Shown one piece after another: positions 13,070 to 23,835 of a stretch of 64,000 nt of DNA (within the stretch, counting starts at the first letter, position 1; each line of letters begins with the position of its first letter). Both the position numbers and the translations under genes were made by a program. The notes below the pieces were generated by a model, which was not told the origin of the DNA, did no database searches, and saw only the letters and a list, made by a program, of their open reading frames with translations. Source of the DNA: Isoetes taiwanensis (Eukaryota; Streptophyta; Lycopodiopsida; Isoetales; Isoetaceae); NCBI GenBank assembly GCA_021234155.1, contig JAJEKV010000020.1, positions 19,773,018 to 19,837,017 of the forward strand, read 5' to 3'.

Positions 13070-13400
13070 CACCCCTTGCACAAAAACCATGGTCCCAAGC
13101 CGAAATACAAGAGGTCAGCATGCAAATACAGCACTATAACATAAGTAAATTATGTGAACCTGTTATTCCCTTACAAGACAAAGTAACACAAGCAAATTAA
13201 GTGGAACTATTATTTTCTTACAAGACAAAAATCCCATATGTACATTCACACAATCACCCCTTGCACAAAAACCATGGCATGGAGCCAAAATGTAAGGGGC
13301 GAGCATGTAAGACACCACCATAACAGAAGTACATCAAGTAAAGCTGATAATTTTCTTAGGACACAAACACGGCATATGTACCTTCACAAAACAAAATATC
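13070..13400. repeat. Imperfect tandem duplication, ~184-bp unit
   Basis: CACCCCTTGCACAAAAACCA occurs at about 13070 and 13254. It is followed in both units by related text including ATGG, GCATG(C/T)AA, an ATAAC-AAGTA block and TCTTA with ACAAGACA or GGACACA. The duplication lies just downstream of the 3' end of the HUH-type gene. Confidence 0.6.
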
Positions 13401-14240
13401 ACCACAGACTCAATTGCGCAGCTCCCCAGAGCGAGCCTGCCTTATGACGCTATCTAATGCCTGGATCTCCTGTGATAAGAGCGCCCTTGCAAGGCTCATA
13501 TGCGACCTGAGAGTATGAAGCTCAGATGTGACAACTCCGAGATGCTCCCATGCAATACTGTTCATAGCAATAGCAATTGCCAAGTAAAACCTGCGAAGCT
13601 GACGCCTAAGAATACGCATTGAGGCTGCCATCCTATGCATTTCCATGCCAATCTGAACAAGCTGGTTCACGAACTCCTCAGCACAGAACGTCTCCTCCAG
13701 TTCTGGTGGGTAAACCCGAGCGTCAGGATGAGAAGCATCCACGCTAGAACTGATAAGTGAAGGATCTATATGCACCACAGGGTCACCTGCACTATCCGGG
13801 GTGTTCGCATCAACCTCCACTTCTAACATGCAACAACAATAGCAATACATAAAGGAAATTGTACAATCACAGAGCAACTAACAGGCCTAGCCAATGATCA
13901 TGGTATGATCTCTTGTGTAAACTGAAATGTAATCAGCATCATGATCAGGTATCTAAACCTCAGGGCTGAACATGTGATCGCAAAAATTATGGAAATTCTC
14001 GTCAGTCTCATCAGCGGGGACGGAGTCATCCCAATAGCTACGTCTGCCAGGTCCATTTCTCTCAACTTGCACATAGCCAGCTGGCAGCCCATACAAAATT
14101 GTTCGGATATCTGAAGGCATGCAACAAGCAGGATTCAGGAGGATCCTCCAGGCAGCACGGACCCTGAGTTCATTCACGTGGGCTGTGTTAGAAGGGATTA
14201 TCCAGCCGCTGGACAGGGTATACTTGCCGCTCCTGATCAT

Positions 14241-14512
14241 TCTAGCCAAGGTAAAATGCCCTTCGGAGCATGGTCTAGTGGCCGGACCTTAAACTGCTAC
14301 GCCCAAGGTCACGGGTTCAAACCTGGCCAATATCGGTCTAGTAATGGGGACCTTAAAAATCCATTGCCCCGAGGTCACGGTTTTAAGTATGACCAATCGG
14401 TCCTGTGGTAGAGAATATTGCACCTAGGTAGTAGAGGCTTGCCATGTGATATGTAGAATAAAGTGATGTAGAATGTACTCATGATGTGATGATAAATAGA
14501 ACGACGTCCTTC

Positions 14513-14550
<38 letters not shown>

Positions 14551-14563
14551 AGCCAAGGTAAAA
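14241..14563 (+). repeat. 16-bp target-site duplication of the SINE
   Basis: TCTAGCCAAGGTAAAA is present at 14241-14256 and again at 14548-14563, immediately flanking the SINE. Removing the SINE and one copy restores an open reading frame across the HUH gene. Confidence 0.95.
14257..14547 (+). mobile_element. tRNA-derived SINE with poly(A) tail
   Basis: This 291-bp insertion shows a pol III A box (GCATGGTCTAGTGGC) near its 5' end and a B box (GGTTCAAACC) about 45 bp further on, as in tRNA genes. A second, weaker T-arm-like copy (GAGGTCACGGTTTTAAGT) follows. The element ends in 31 A residues (14517-14547). A perfect 16-bp target duplication indicates a recent L1-type retroposition. It lies antisense to the HUH gene that it disrupts. 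Confidence 0.93.
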
Positions 14564-15686
14564 GCGAGGCTCGGTGTGGCACGGTGTCCACCATGATATG
14601 AAACATAATGTGCTGCCTTATTAAGAATGTTATGATTGTCAAGAACACAGAGGCCCTTAGTATCTCTAGCATCCCAACGCAAATAAAGATCTTTGCCCTT
14701 CTGTATCATGGAATCGCTAACATTATGCAGGTGACATAAATAATGCACCTTGCCAATATCCTTCATACAGTAGCCCACCATCCCTTCAAAGCAGTGGAGC
14801 CTTGTGTTCTTCAGCGCCTTGCTGGCTAGTTGAAGTCTCTCTTGATAGCTTCATTAATAGCTTTGGGAGATTTGAAGCGTGCTCTCAAAACACTCTGAAT
14901 ATGCAAGTGATCTGTAGAGGAGTCCCTCTCCAAGGCAACAGCCCCTGCTATGCAGTTTCTATCACAGAAAGATGATAGAGCTTCATAGAAACTGAGGGGC
15001 ACATCTTGGCCTGAGAGGCCTAATGTCACGAACACGTCAATTGCCCCCCAACTGAAGGACGAATTGGGCATGGCAGGGGGCTCTTGGGTCTGTTTAGAGC
15101 TAGAAGTGTCGGGCATGGCACCAGCAGGGCAAATTGGATTCATCTGTGCACTAGCAGGCATAGAAGTAAAAGGCCAGAAAGGATTCACGTCTGCACTACC
15201 AGACATGGCATGAGCAATCGGACAAACGGGCAGGATGGAGGCCTGGCCTGCCACATCCCTCCCCTTCTTAGCTGCCTTTCTCAAGGACATAACAAAAAAC
15301 TACAAAAAGAACAGCACAGAGGAAACAAAGGAGCGAGGCTAACCTGATAGAAGCGAGGCCGATCACAGCTGCAAATTTCAAAGGAGCAGTAGCATATCAC
15401 CTTCATGGCCATGCCGCCACCTGCAAGAGCCGCATTAGAAACCCCTTGGCTGCCCAGCATCTGCCTAGGAGGCACGCGCGATGTTATCCACAATCCCACC
15501 TTCGCCAACCGATAAATACTGCTTCTTCCCCTGAATTGACTGCCAGCGTCAGCTTCGTACTCTTTTATATACGAATACAACAACTAACCATTGGAATTCT
15601 AGAGTTACAAACATACGAATCTTGATCGACACCGCATTATTTTTGGACAATACCTAAACTCGTAGACTATTCTTTAAATTCTTGTT

Positions 15687-16745
15687 TCAGTACAAGTTTT
15701 CATACACTAATTGACATCCCCAGCGAGTGATGGGTATGCTTAAAAAACGAGCATAGGAATCTTGAAGCTTCTTTTTATTTGAAGGAGCCCAAGCAAAGTC
15801 AGTAGTCGCTACCTCAATAAGGTCACTAGCAGTTGTTAGCCTCCATCTCCTCTTCCAAGGATTGACATAATTGGATGGGTACAGTTGGTTCTTCACAGGG
15901 ACAAGCTCCCACCAAGTCACTTGAATAGTCTCGAAATTCTCCTTATTGTTCATTTGAGGATCTTCAGTAGCATAGCCTACTCAAGTGGGGTACAAGGTAT
16001 CATCAGGGCGCACCATAATAAACATGCCTTTCTTCAAATCTTTGAATGAGTTGAATTTTAATTTAGGTTTATCCTTCTATGAACCAACATAAGTAGGAGT
16101 GATGCTAGCAATTGGCTCCACTACTGCCACCCCATCAAGTAGTTGAGCTCGTTCTTGCCTAGTACGTGGCCAAAGGTCCTCATCAATCCTTCAATGCTGG
16201 TTATCTTCCCTAGCTCATGCAAGACCCCCATCCAATATTCAATCGTCGACGTAAATTGTGCGGAGTAGTTGGCTGTCTCTGAAGTGCACTTATTATTCGT
16301 TGAGATTGCAAACCAATGCAAGATATGCTTATATATATATAGAATAGAATATACATTATTGTCCCTTGTGCCCTGAACCGAGATCTTTAATCAGACCTTA
16401 GGTGGCAACAGCTTAGGATTTCCAACTGGCATTAAGGGCCTTCCATCCTTCCCCTCTTTCCACATCCTTATTTCTACAGCAGGTAACCACTCCAGAACAC
16501 TAGGTTTAGTTTTGTGGGACATGAGTGGTCACTCATCATTCATAGTGAATTTGAAAGTAAGAGGGCTGGCGCGACCAGTCAATCTATCATCCCCTTCGAT
16601 ACCCTTGCAGAACTGGCAATAATGGCTAGAAAGGATGCAGAAATTATCGTTTTCTTACAAAAGATCACAGCCAAATTCTGGAGCTTCCACACCCAATTTC
16701 TGTCGATTCATCAGTTTTAAATATTTCTCCACTTGCTAAGACTTC
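15687..16745 (-). pseudogene. Degenerate DUF7869-type transposon gene, copy 2
   Basis: Fragments on the minus strand parallel the better copy at the right end of the window, in the same order. RMRKEGKDGRPLM-like text (about 16460-16420) matches the region before MIPRGSPKVV there. MHWFAISTN to YWMGVLHELG (16321-16190) matches MHWAAISRAG to YWSTLLRVLG. The 15953-15687 frame (VTWWELVPV) matches the FVSWFEPVA region. Several frameshifts and stops separate the pieces. Only the C-terminal half is present. The DUF7869 core motifs (LDNCxxQNKNR, HTHDDID) were not found in this copy. Confidence 0.65.
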
Positions 16746-17715
16746 CCCCGTTCCTAAATTTTGCGTCTTCCAAATTTCCCCTGGAGATACACTGGTCCAA
16801 AACCTGATTGAGAGATCTTGCAAGTGTCTGCATCAAAAGAAAACTAGGGAGGGGCTCTTAAAACATTAAAATCCTAAAATCTCAGCTTTCAAAAATGGCT
16901 AATACCTTGATATTTTTTTTCCTTTGTTATTTCCAAGTCTAAACTCTTTCAACCTTCTACAAAAAACAAGAAGGCGGTTGCCTGCACATTTGTATTACAA
17001 AGAAGCAAATGAAATCTTGCAAACCTTGCAAAGAAACTTGTCGTTGTTGATGTTATGTTGCCGAATGAAGCTGTTGTGTTTGCTTCGGGCAATTTGAAAC
17101 GATGGAAAAATGATGGAAGGCGGAGTGGACCAGATAATCCAGTGGGTGAAAAAATGTATGCAAATGCAAAGCCAAATCCATTTACAGATGGAAAACGACT
17201 AGCGTCCAAATGGAAAATGGCCCCAACGTGTTAGAGATGGTTTGATGCTTAGAATTGGTCCAAATTCCTGCAAAAGAAAACACGATAAGGCAAACAAGAC
17301 ATCACAAAAAGGGCTTCACCTAAAATGCAAACAGTAAGCAAAATCCAAATGTGGAATTTTGCGAAGACAAACATGGGAAACGAAGGCAAGGGCAAGGAAC
17401 AATAACAGCAAAGCACGGGACGAAAGCCAAAAGTAAAGAAGGAGAGGCTTTTCACCAAAAAGATCGATCTAACAAAGCATCAAGTAGTTATCCGTGACCT
17501 TCTCATCTTCGTGGCTAATTTTTTGCCATTTTCTTATTTCTCTAACCGTAGATCTTAAAAAGAAAAGATCTAACGGCAAAAACTAATGCCATATCAGTTT
17601 TTGACGCTGTAGGCCCAGTAGGGCTGGTGTCTTATATCGTACTAATGGAGAAAAATATGTGCTTCGGCTGGGGATGTAAACTCTAAGAAGTAAGAAATGG
17701 TGTTCTTTTATCATA

Positions 17716-17743
17716 CTAGAAAAAGTGCCCAGCGTTGCTGGGC
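17716..17743 (-). mobile_element. Helitron 3' terminus, minus orientation
   Basis: On the minus strand a perfect 7-bp hairpin (GCCCAGC/GCTGGGC, loop AAC, plus coordinates 17727-17743) is followed by ACTTTTTCTAG and a target T. This is a textbook Helitron 3' end. The element body extends rightwards. Its TC 5' end was not identified, and no Rep/helicase coding sequence is visible. Confidence 0.7.
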
Positions 17744-19137
17744 TTTCGTTGGAAATATATATAAAAACTACATAAGAATGCATTTTAAATTCTTGATGGC
17801 GTATGGACGTTGATAGTTGGTTGGTCATTAACTGAATTAGATTGATTTTGCTTTTATTGCCCATGGGACCGAAACAAACATTAGATATGTTGTTAAGCAT
17901 TATGAGCAAGAAGTAGATCATAAATGCAAATCATCTAAACTTTGACATAAAAATGAAAATATTGAAAGGCCCAGCATGGCCTTTAGGTAGATGTTTTCCA
18001 TCAGTACCTAACATGCACTAATTATTTGAATAGTGCTTAAATACACGAAGCTTTTTTGTTTTGATTGTAATGGTTGAATAGACTTTTATTCTACATTCAT
18101 TCATTATCTTAGTAATAGAAAGCTAAAATGAAAACTATCACTTGTTTCAAATATCAGGATGTTAAAGAATGACGGATTTAGTAGCTCGACCTGGAAGCTA
18201 ATGAGCTCATTTTCAAACACATAAGACAGAAATACTGATGGATCAACTTTAAAAATCCCTTCAATTCTTCCTCTAATCAATGACAATATTGCCCTTGATC
18301 AGGAAAAATCCTTGGATCTGATGGGGGCACTCTTTGGCCTCAAACACTAAGCACATCATGCCTAGACACATCAGCTTTGAGCTTATCAGGCTTATTGACA
18401 TGAGTTAGAAAGCATGTGTGATCTTGATCTACAAGAAAACTCAATAAATTACTAAAAATGAAAGCCTCACATCTTGCAGGACAATTCGTTTGGCTACATA
18501 ATGCATCTGTATTGTTTTCTGAAAATAACAGCATCCTAGACCTTTGGGTAAACATTTTGAATGGCACCTTGATCGTATAGCTAAAAGTCCATTTTCCCAT
18601 CTCTACAATTAACATGGTCTGCAGTTCAGATGTAATCACTTACTTTCAATATCCTAAAATTGTATAGTGTAGTGCATACAAGCTTCGAATGGTAGCAAAA
18701 CTGCAAATGAGGTGACCTACAAAGAGAACAATTGAATCAAATTTTTGCTATAACACACTAAAGATTGCACTGACCTACAATATTCCTTGTTTCTCCTTTA
18801 CACATTCACGCAAATGCTAAACGCAAAATTTCTATATATACGAAGGGCATGACTATGCAGCTTGAAGTGCCTCATATAACGTTCCAAAAGGCCTGGCCAT
18901 TATGCATATTAGGTCAAAGTAATCCAAGAACATAAAATGCACAAATCTTTTTCTGTTGCAACTCACCTGCAACTCACCTGAATAAATGTTCAATGACACA
19001 CTGAAGCAAAAAGTATAAGGTCATCAACAATAACAACCTCCTGACCTGTATGTGGCATTATGGTTACACTTTTGGTGCAGTCTTCATACTTTATTTGCAA
19101 ACCCTTCATGTTCTGTCTTATCTCACATGGTGGGATT
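17744..19137. other. Probable Helitron interior, no gene recognised
   Basis: AT-rich sequence between the Helitron terminus and the LTR retrotransposon. No frame resembles a known protein. Confidence 0.35.
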
Positions 19138-19142
19138 GTACT
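19138..19142. repeat. Target-site duplication (left) of the LTR retrotransposon
   Basis: GTACT here and GTACT at 35818-35822 flank the element exactly outside the TG...CA LTR ends. Confidence 0.95.
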
Positions 19143-20746
19143 TGTGACGCTCCCTGAATATATACGACCCCCGGCCGTATATATACGGGGACTTTCCCCT
19201 CCCGTGGCGTCCATCTCGCCATGAGCAGGGCCCTCCGTCTCACCCGGGCCATCTACTTAGAGATGCTCGAGTGAAGGGCACGGAGGTGTCATTCGGCCCA
19301 CGCCTTCAATGGGCTCCTACGTCGCGGAAGCATGAATACAAAGGGTTAGCACACATCATAAATCATATATAATTAACCACCACGAAGGGTGGCGCATCCA
19401 TCCAAATACCAATGGCAAAGAATATGCATCTAAACCTAGGAAAACACCCCAAACCTCAGGTTCTACCCCGGCTCAGACTCCAGTGAGGATCGACTGACGG
19501 CTAGGTCTCAAGAGTTCGCCAGACCAGAAGTCTTGGCATGGCGTTATCGGGCATAGAACATCGGCTAGGGTTGTCCATTCCATCCGCCCCTCCCATTGCA
19601 CACTTTGCAAATGGGTCGATTCACGCTATGGTTTTGCTATAGCCCGGATAATGCTGAGACTCAAGGTATCACCCTTTTGAGTCTACTCCGGGGTTCATGG
19701 CGGTCCGGTCGATGAGGCAGGTCAGGGAAGCGTCCCCTTCCAGGATCACAGTGGTTCCATGGGTGAGCTAGAGAATACGTGCCGCATCAGCGACCCCCGC
19801 ATCCGTACCCAACTTACTTACCCTAAATCTACTCAAAGTGCAAGATGCTCCATACGGATCACATCTCTACACCCGTGGAGTGTCGGACCCATGGGCCCTC
19901 GTGGACCGGCCATCGAGGCCTAGCCCACCGTAGGAGTCTCAGGAGCCTTTTATGTTCGTGCAAGACCCCACCCCCACTTCACCACTGTGTTCCTTCTCTG
20001 GTGCTAAGCCAGACCATAGCGTCTACGACCCGGTGGTCTCTTGTACACAGGCCGCAACTAATGGGAATATTATAGGGCTCTATCTAGGAGCATACTATCA
20101 TATATGAGCTCAGAGGTCTCTACCCCCCTTTAAACCCCTGTTTAATGGAAGCTACCGAAATACTTCATAGATACATCAATCATTCCTTAACAGAGCACCA
20201 TTCATAATTGAAATGTAATCCTACTTACCAGAGAAGGGTTAATCTCAACAAAGGCAAATCAGAAAAGAGAGTACTGAAGTACTATCCTACAATCACAAGC
20301 TAAACTACTACTAACCCGTGTTTCGGCTGGAACCGTTATCGTGGGGTGCTTCCATAGTGCTGTAAGTAGGGTGGCAGCAACAGCTAGTGGTTGTTCAGTG
20401 ATTTTGGTGAAGTCAGCAACAACTGCTCCTTGGGCGCTCAACTGGTTCGATTTTGGTTGATATGGGGGTGGTGATCCACCTTATTGGATCCAATTAGTAA
20501 TCCCCATGCTGGCCAATCGAGTTTGGCCAGGTGGCGCCTTCCCAAACCATACTTGGCTAAATTATCCTTCTTAATTATTAATTTCCTTAATCCTAGGTTA
20601 TTATCCTTAATGATTTAATTAACATAGCTAATTAAATCCCTTTTAGGTCAACCCCCTAGGTTACTATATTCCATGGTGGCGTATCTATACTGGGTGATGT
20701 GTCAAAGTAGTTATACATATACCGTATAAATACTTGGAACGTCACA
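19143..20746 (-). repeat. 3' LTR of the chromovirus
   Basis: 1,604 bp, starting TGTGACGCTCC and ending GGAACGTCACA in plus orientation. It is nearly identical to 34204-35817 apart from scattered substitutions (many T/C transitions) and small indels. Confidence 0.95.
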
Positions 20747-20759
20747 TTCTCCCCTCCTT
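20747..20759 (-). promoter_or_regulatory. Polypurine tract (plus-strand primer)
   Basis: On the minus strand AAGGAGGGGAGAA directly abuts the 3' LTR. This is the expected place and composition for the plus-strand DNA primer. Confidence 0.9.
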
Positions 20760-21402
20760 AGAATTAATGTTGTCCTCAGCATTAGGGTTAGATAGACCTA
20801 TAGGAAGGTAATTCTTTATTTCCGAAGGTAACATATGTTAAAAACTTTAAAGTTTAAAACAATTTAAGCACCGAGGTGCAGTTCACATGATTATCATAAT
20901 CAAAAAGTTCAAGGACCTAAGTCCAATACCAACATCCGAATAAGAACAAAACAAGACGTGTAAACAAAATAAAACTGAAGAAATCGGGCCATCAGCAACC
21001 CTCTAACATGGGCAGGTCACGTACTGCTCACTGGCCTGCACATGTGAGTATATCAGTATGTATAATTAGATTGTGGTTGAAGGAAGGAAGGAAGGAAGGA
21101 AGTTACTTTTATCGTCCACGGAGACCAATCGGGACCACCCCCTTATAATAAAGAAAAGAAAATTCTATCTACGAGGGAGCCTATCATGTCTATGGTTTGC
21201 AATTCATTGCAGCATAGGGAATGGTCAAGTTCCCATTGTAGCCGAGATGAACGCAGCCTATAACTATATGCTCTCCCAGCAAGTCGTGGTCAGGTCAACA
21301 TTGACAGTACATCACGTCCTAGAGAACACAAAGGTGATCTCATCATCGGTAACTATTATTGTTTACGATGCATCTACCCCTCTAGAGCGCTACTCTTGGC
21401 AA

Positions 21403-22044
21403 TCAGCTTCCAAGCTTACCGCCGGCTGCGGGGTTGATAGCATCGTTGATGGTGCGGCCTTGAGATTCCCGCATGAAGTCCGGATAGTGCTTTTCAAGGT
21501 CTATCTTCATTACCCAAGTATCATCCTCAACTGGTAGGTGCTTCCACTTAACCAAGTATTGCAACATTTGAGTTCTTCTGGTTTGTTTGTATGCCCGATC
21601 AAGAAGAGCTTCAGGCACTATCTCCAGCTGCTCCTCCGTCATTTCTAGGAGGATTGGGGTATCCAAAACCTCCTCTGGATTGGGGGTGTGTTGTTTCAGA
21701 AGACTCACGTGAAAGACCTTGTGGATCTTTAAGCGGGGCGGCAAATCCAAGCGGTATGCCTGCTCTCCAACACGCTCAATGATTTTGAACGGCCCAGCCC
21801 ATCTGGGTGCCAACTTCTTGCAGTTGCCAATCTTAAGCTTGGCTTGTTTTACCTTAATCTTAAGCCAAACTGATTCACCCACCTGGAAAACGCGTGGGGT
21901 TCTGTGCTTATCGGCTACACTCTTCTGACGACTACGTGCAGCTAATAAGTAACCACGAACTTCTTCGACCAGAGCTTGCATCTCCAAGAGGAGTTCTTGA
22001 GAAACCTCCACCTTAGAAACAGCCAGGTGTCTGGAGTAAGACAT
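21403..22044 (-). pseudogene. Integrase C-terminus with GPF/Y module and chromodomain
   Basis: This 213-residue frame continues the integrase after a frameshift near 22050. It contains the RVFQVGESVWLK and WAGPFKIIERVG (residues 82-93) segments of the GPF/Y module, then LKIHKVFHVSLLKQH. The chromodomain follows at about residues 141-190, with MLQYLVKWKHLPVEDDTWV. In chromoviruses this domain directs integration, in several cases by binding methylated histone H3. The aromatic residues around YLVKW and DTW are retained. The domain is intact but out of phase with the rest of pol in this copy. Confidence 0.9.
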
Positions 22045-23835
22045 TGATAACCATAATTTATCATAAAAGGGGACATTCTGGAAGACTCCTGTTTCATGCT
22101 GTTGTAGGCAAACTCAACCAGATAAATATAGTCAGCCCATTGTGATTGCTTACTCCACACATAACTTCTTAGCATATCCTCTATAATGCGATTGGTACGC
22201 TCGGTCTGACCATCTGTTTGAGGATGATATGCAGTACTCATAGCAAGCTTGGTCTGGATGGTGGCAAAGAAATCTTTCCAGAACGCGCTTACGAATTTGG
22301 GATCCCTGTCGGATATAATAACTCGTGGCATTCCGTGTAACCTGAAGATCTCCTTGGCAAAAAGCAAAGCATTATCAAAGGCTGTATCCGTGGTACGACA
22401 TGGCAAGAAGTGAGCCATTTTCGACAATTTGTCGACCACTACCATTAAGGCATCATATCCACAGAGGGTACGTGGAAGGCCCACAATAAAATCCATGGTT
22501 ATCACTTCCCATTTGGCGTTGGGTACATCCAGAGGTTGCAACTCGCCTGGAATCCTTAACTGCTCAGCTTTGGTTTGCTGGCACACCTGACACTGCTTAA
22601 TGTACCTGGCAATGTCCTTTTTCATCGAAGGCCAGAAATAGTTGGAGCGAATCTTAAAGTAGGTCTTCATAAACCCTGCATGTCCAGCTATAGGGCTGTT
22701 GCGTGTGTCGTGGAGGATCAGCTTACGCACTCCCGAGGTCTCAGGCACACACAACTTATCTTTGTAATATAACAAGTTGCCCTCTTTCTTATACGCACGA
22801 AAGGCTTCCCGCTCCTTATCGGTGCGAGCTTCCTTAGCCAAACTATCCCAAACTTCACAGAACTCAGGATCCATGGCTAAGGTCTGCTCTATCTGTTTGC
22901 CAAACTCGCTGGTGAGTGTAGAGATTGTATTACAATGGGTTCGGGTTATCAAGGGATGGCGTGATAACGCATCCGCAACCACATTGTGCTTTCCGGGTTT
23001 ATACATAATCTCAAAATCATACTCCTCTAGAAATTCCATCCACCTTCTCTGTCGGAGATTGAGATTTGGCTGGGTGGATAAATAACGGAGACTTTGATGA
23101 TCCGTATCCAACTGGAATCTTCTACCAAGAAGGTAGTGTCTCCATATACGCAGGGCACGGACAACGGCTAACAATTCCTGATCATGGGTAGGGTATCGCT
23201 GCTCCGTCTCGTTCATTTTCTTTGAATCATAGGCAATAACCCTCCCCTCCTGCATTAGGACTCCACCGGTGGCAATCTTACTGGCATCCGTTGCCACTAG
23301 TTTATCCTTCTCAGGATCGGGCAATGTGAGAACTGGTGCTGACGTTAAGGCATCTTTAAGCTGCTGGAAACTTCCCTGAACCTTTGCCTTCCAGTGCTCC
23401 ATCCAATCCTTCACCTTCTCATGCTTTGTAAGATTTGTAAGAGGTGCTGCAATTTTTGCAAAATCCTTTACAAATTTCCGATAATATCCTGCTAATCCCA
23501 AGAAACTTCGGACCTCGAAAACATTTCCTGGAATAGGCCATTCCCTTACGGCCTCTATCTTTGCTGGATCTGTAGCAATTCCCTCTGCCAAAATGACATG
23601 GCCCAAATAATCGACCTTCGGAGTGGCAAACTTGCACTTAGAGAACTTGGCAAAGAGTTGATGACGTCTTAGCTTTTGTAGAGCCAATCTGAGATGTTTC
23701 TCATGCTCCTCTAGGGTCTTACTATAGATGAGAATGTCGTCAAAGAAAATAACAACAAAATCATCCAAGTATTGTCGGAAGACATCATTCATTAATCGCA
23801 TAAACGTTGCAGGGGCATTAGTTAATCCAAAAGGC
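21942..23835 (-). pseudogene. pol: RT C-terminal part, RNase H, integrase
   Basis: The frame resumes RT at [11 protein letters not shown] directly after the nested insertion and carries the catalytic FFDDILIYS (about residues 40-48 of the open frame). RNase H follows with Asp in VATDAS, Glu in HDQELLAV and Asp in LDTDHQSL. Integrase has the HHCC zinc finger (H of ILHDTRN, H of AGHAGF, CQVC) and the catalytic triad Asp (MDFIVGLP), Asp (ISDRDPKF) and Glu (DGQTERTN). The reading frame shifts just after the FMINYGYQ segment, so the protein ends in out-of-frame sequence. All catalytic residues are present. The lesions are the insertion upstream and this frameshift. Confidence 0.93.

Larger units (their letters stand above)
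13410..15290 (-). pseudogene. HUH-endonuclease (replitron-like) transposon protein, disrupted
   Basis: Read on the minus strand, successive frames form one protein. The 154-residue N-terminal part (15290-14826) contains FVTLGLSGQ (Rep motif I-like), ERDSSTDHLHIQ with the HUH-type HLH at residues 128-130, then FKSPKAINEA. After a one-base frame change near 14825 the protein continues with GMVGYCMKDIGKVHY, where the Y of GYCMKD is a good candidate catalytic tyrosine, then KGKDLYLRW and HYVSYHGG. A SINE (14257-14547) interrupts it. It resumes as MIRSGKYTLSSGW to SPE (14249-13953). A likely intron follows, then a helical C-terminal exon (about 13840-13410; MRILRRQLRRF, SLARALLSQE). The HUH plus single Tyr layout fits replitrons, Rep-like single-strand transposons of eukaryotes. 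The assignment is by motif only. The frameshift and the SINE make it non-functional. Confidence 0.6.
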
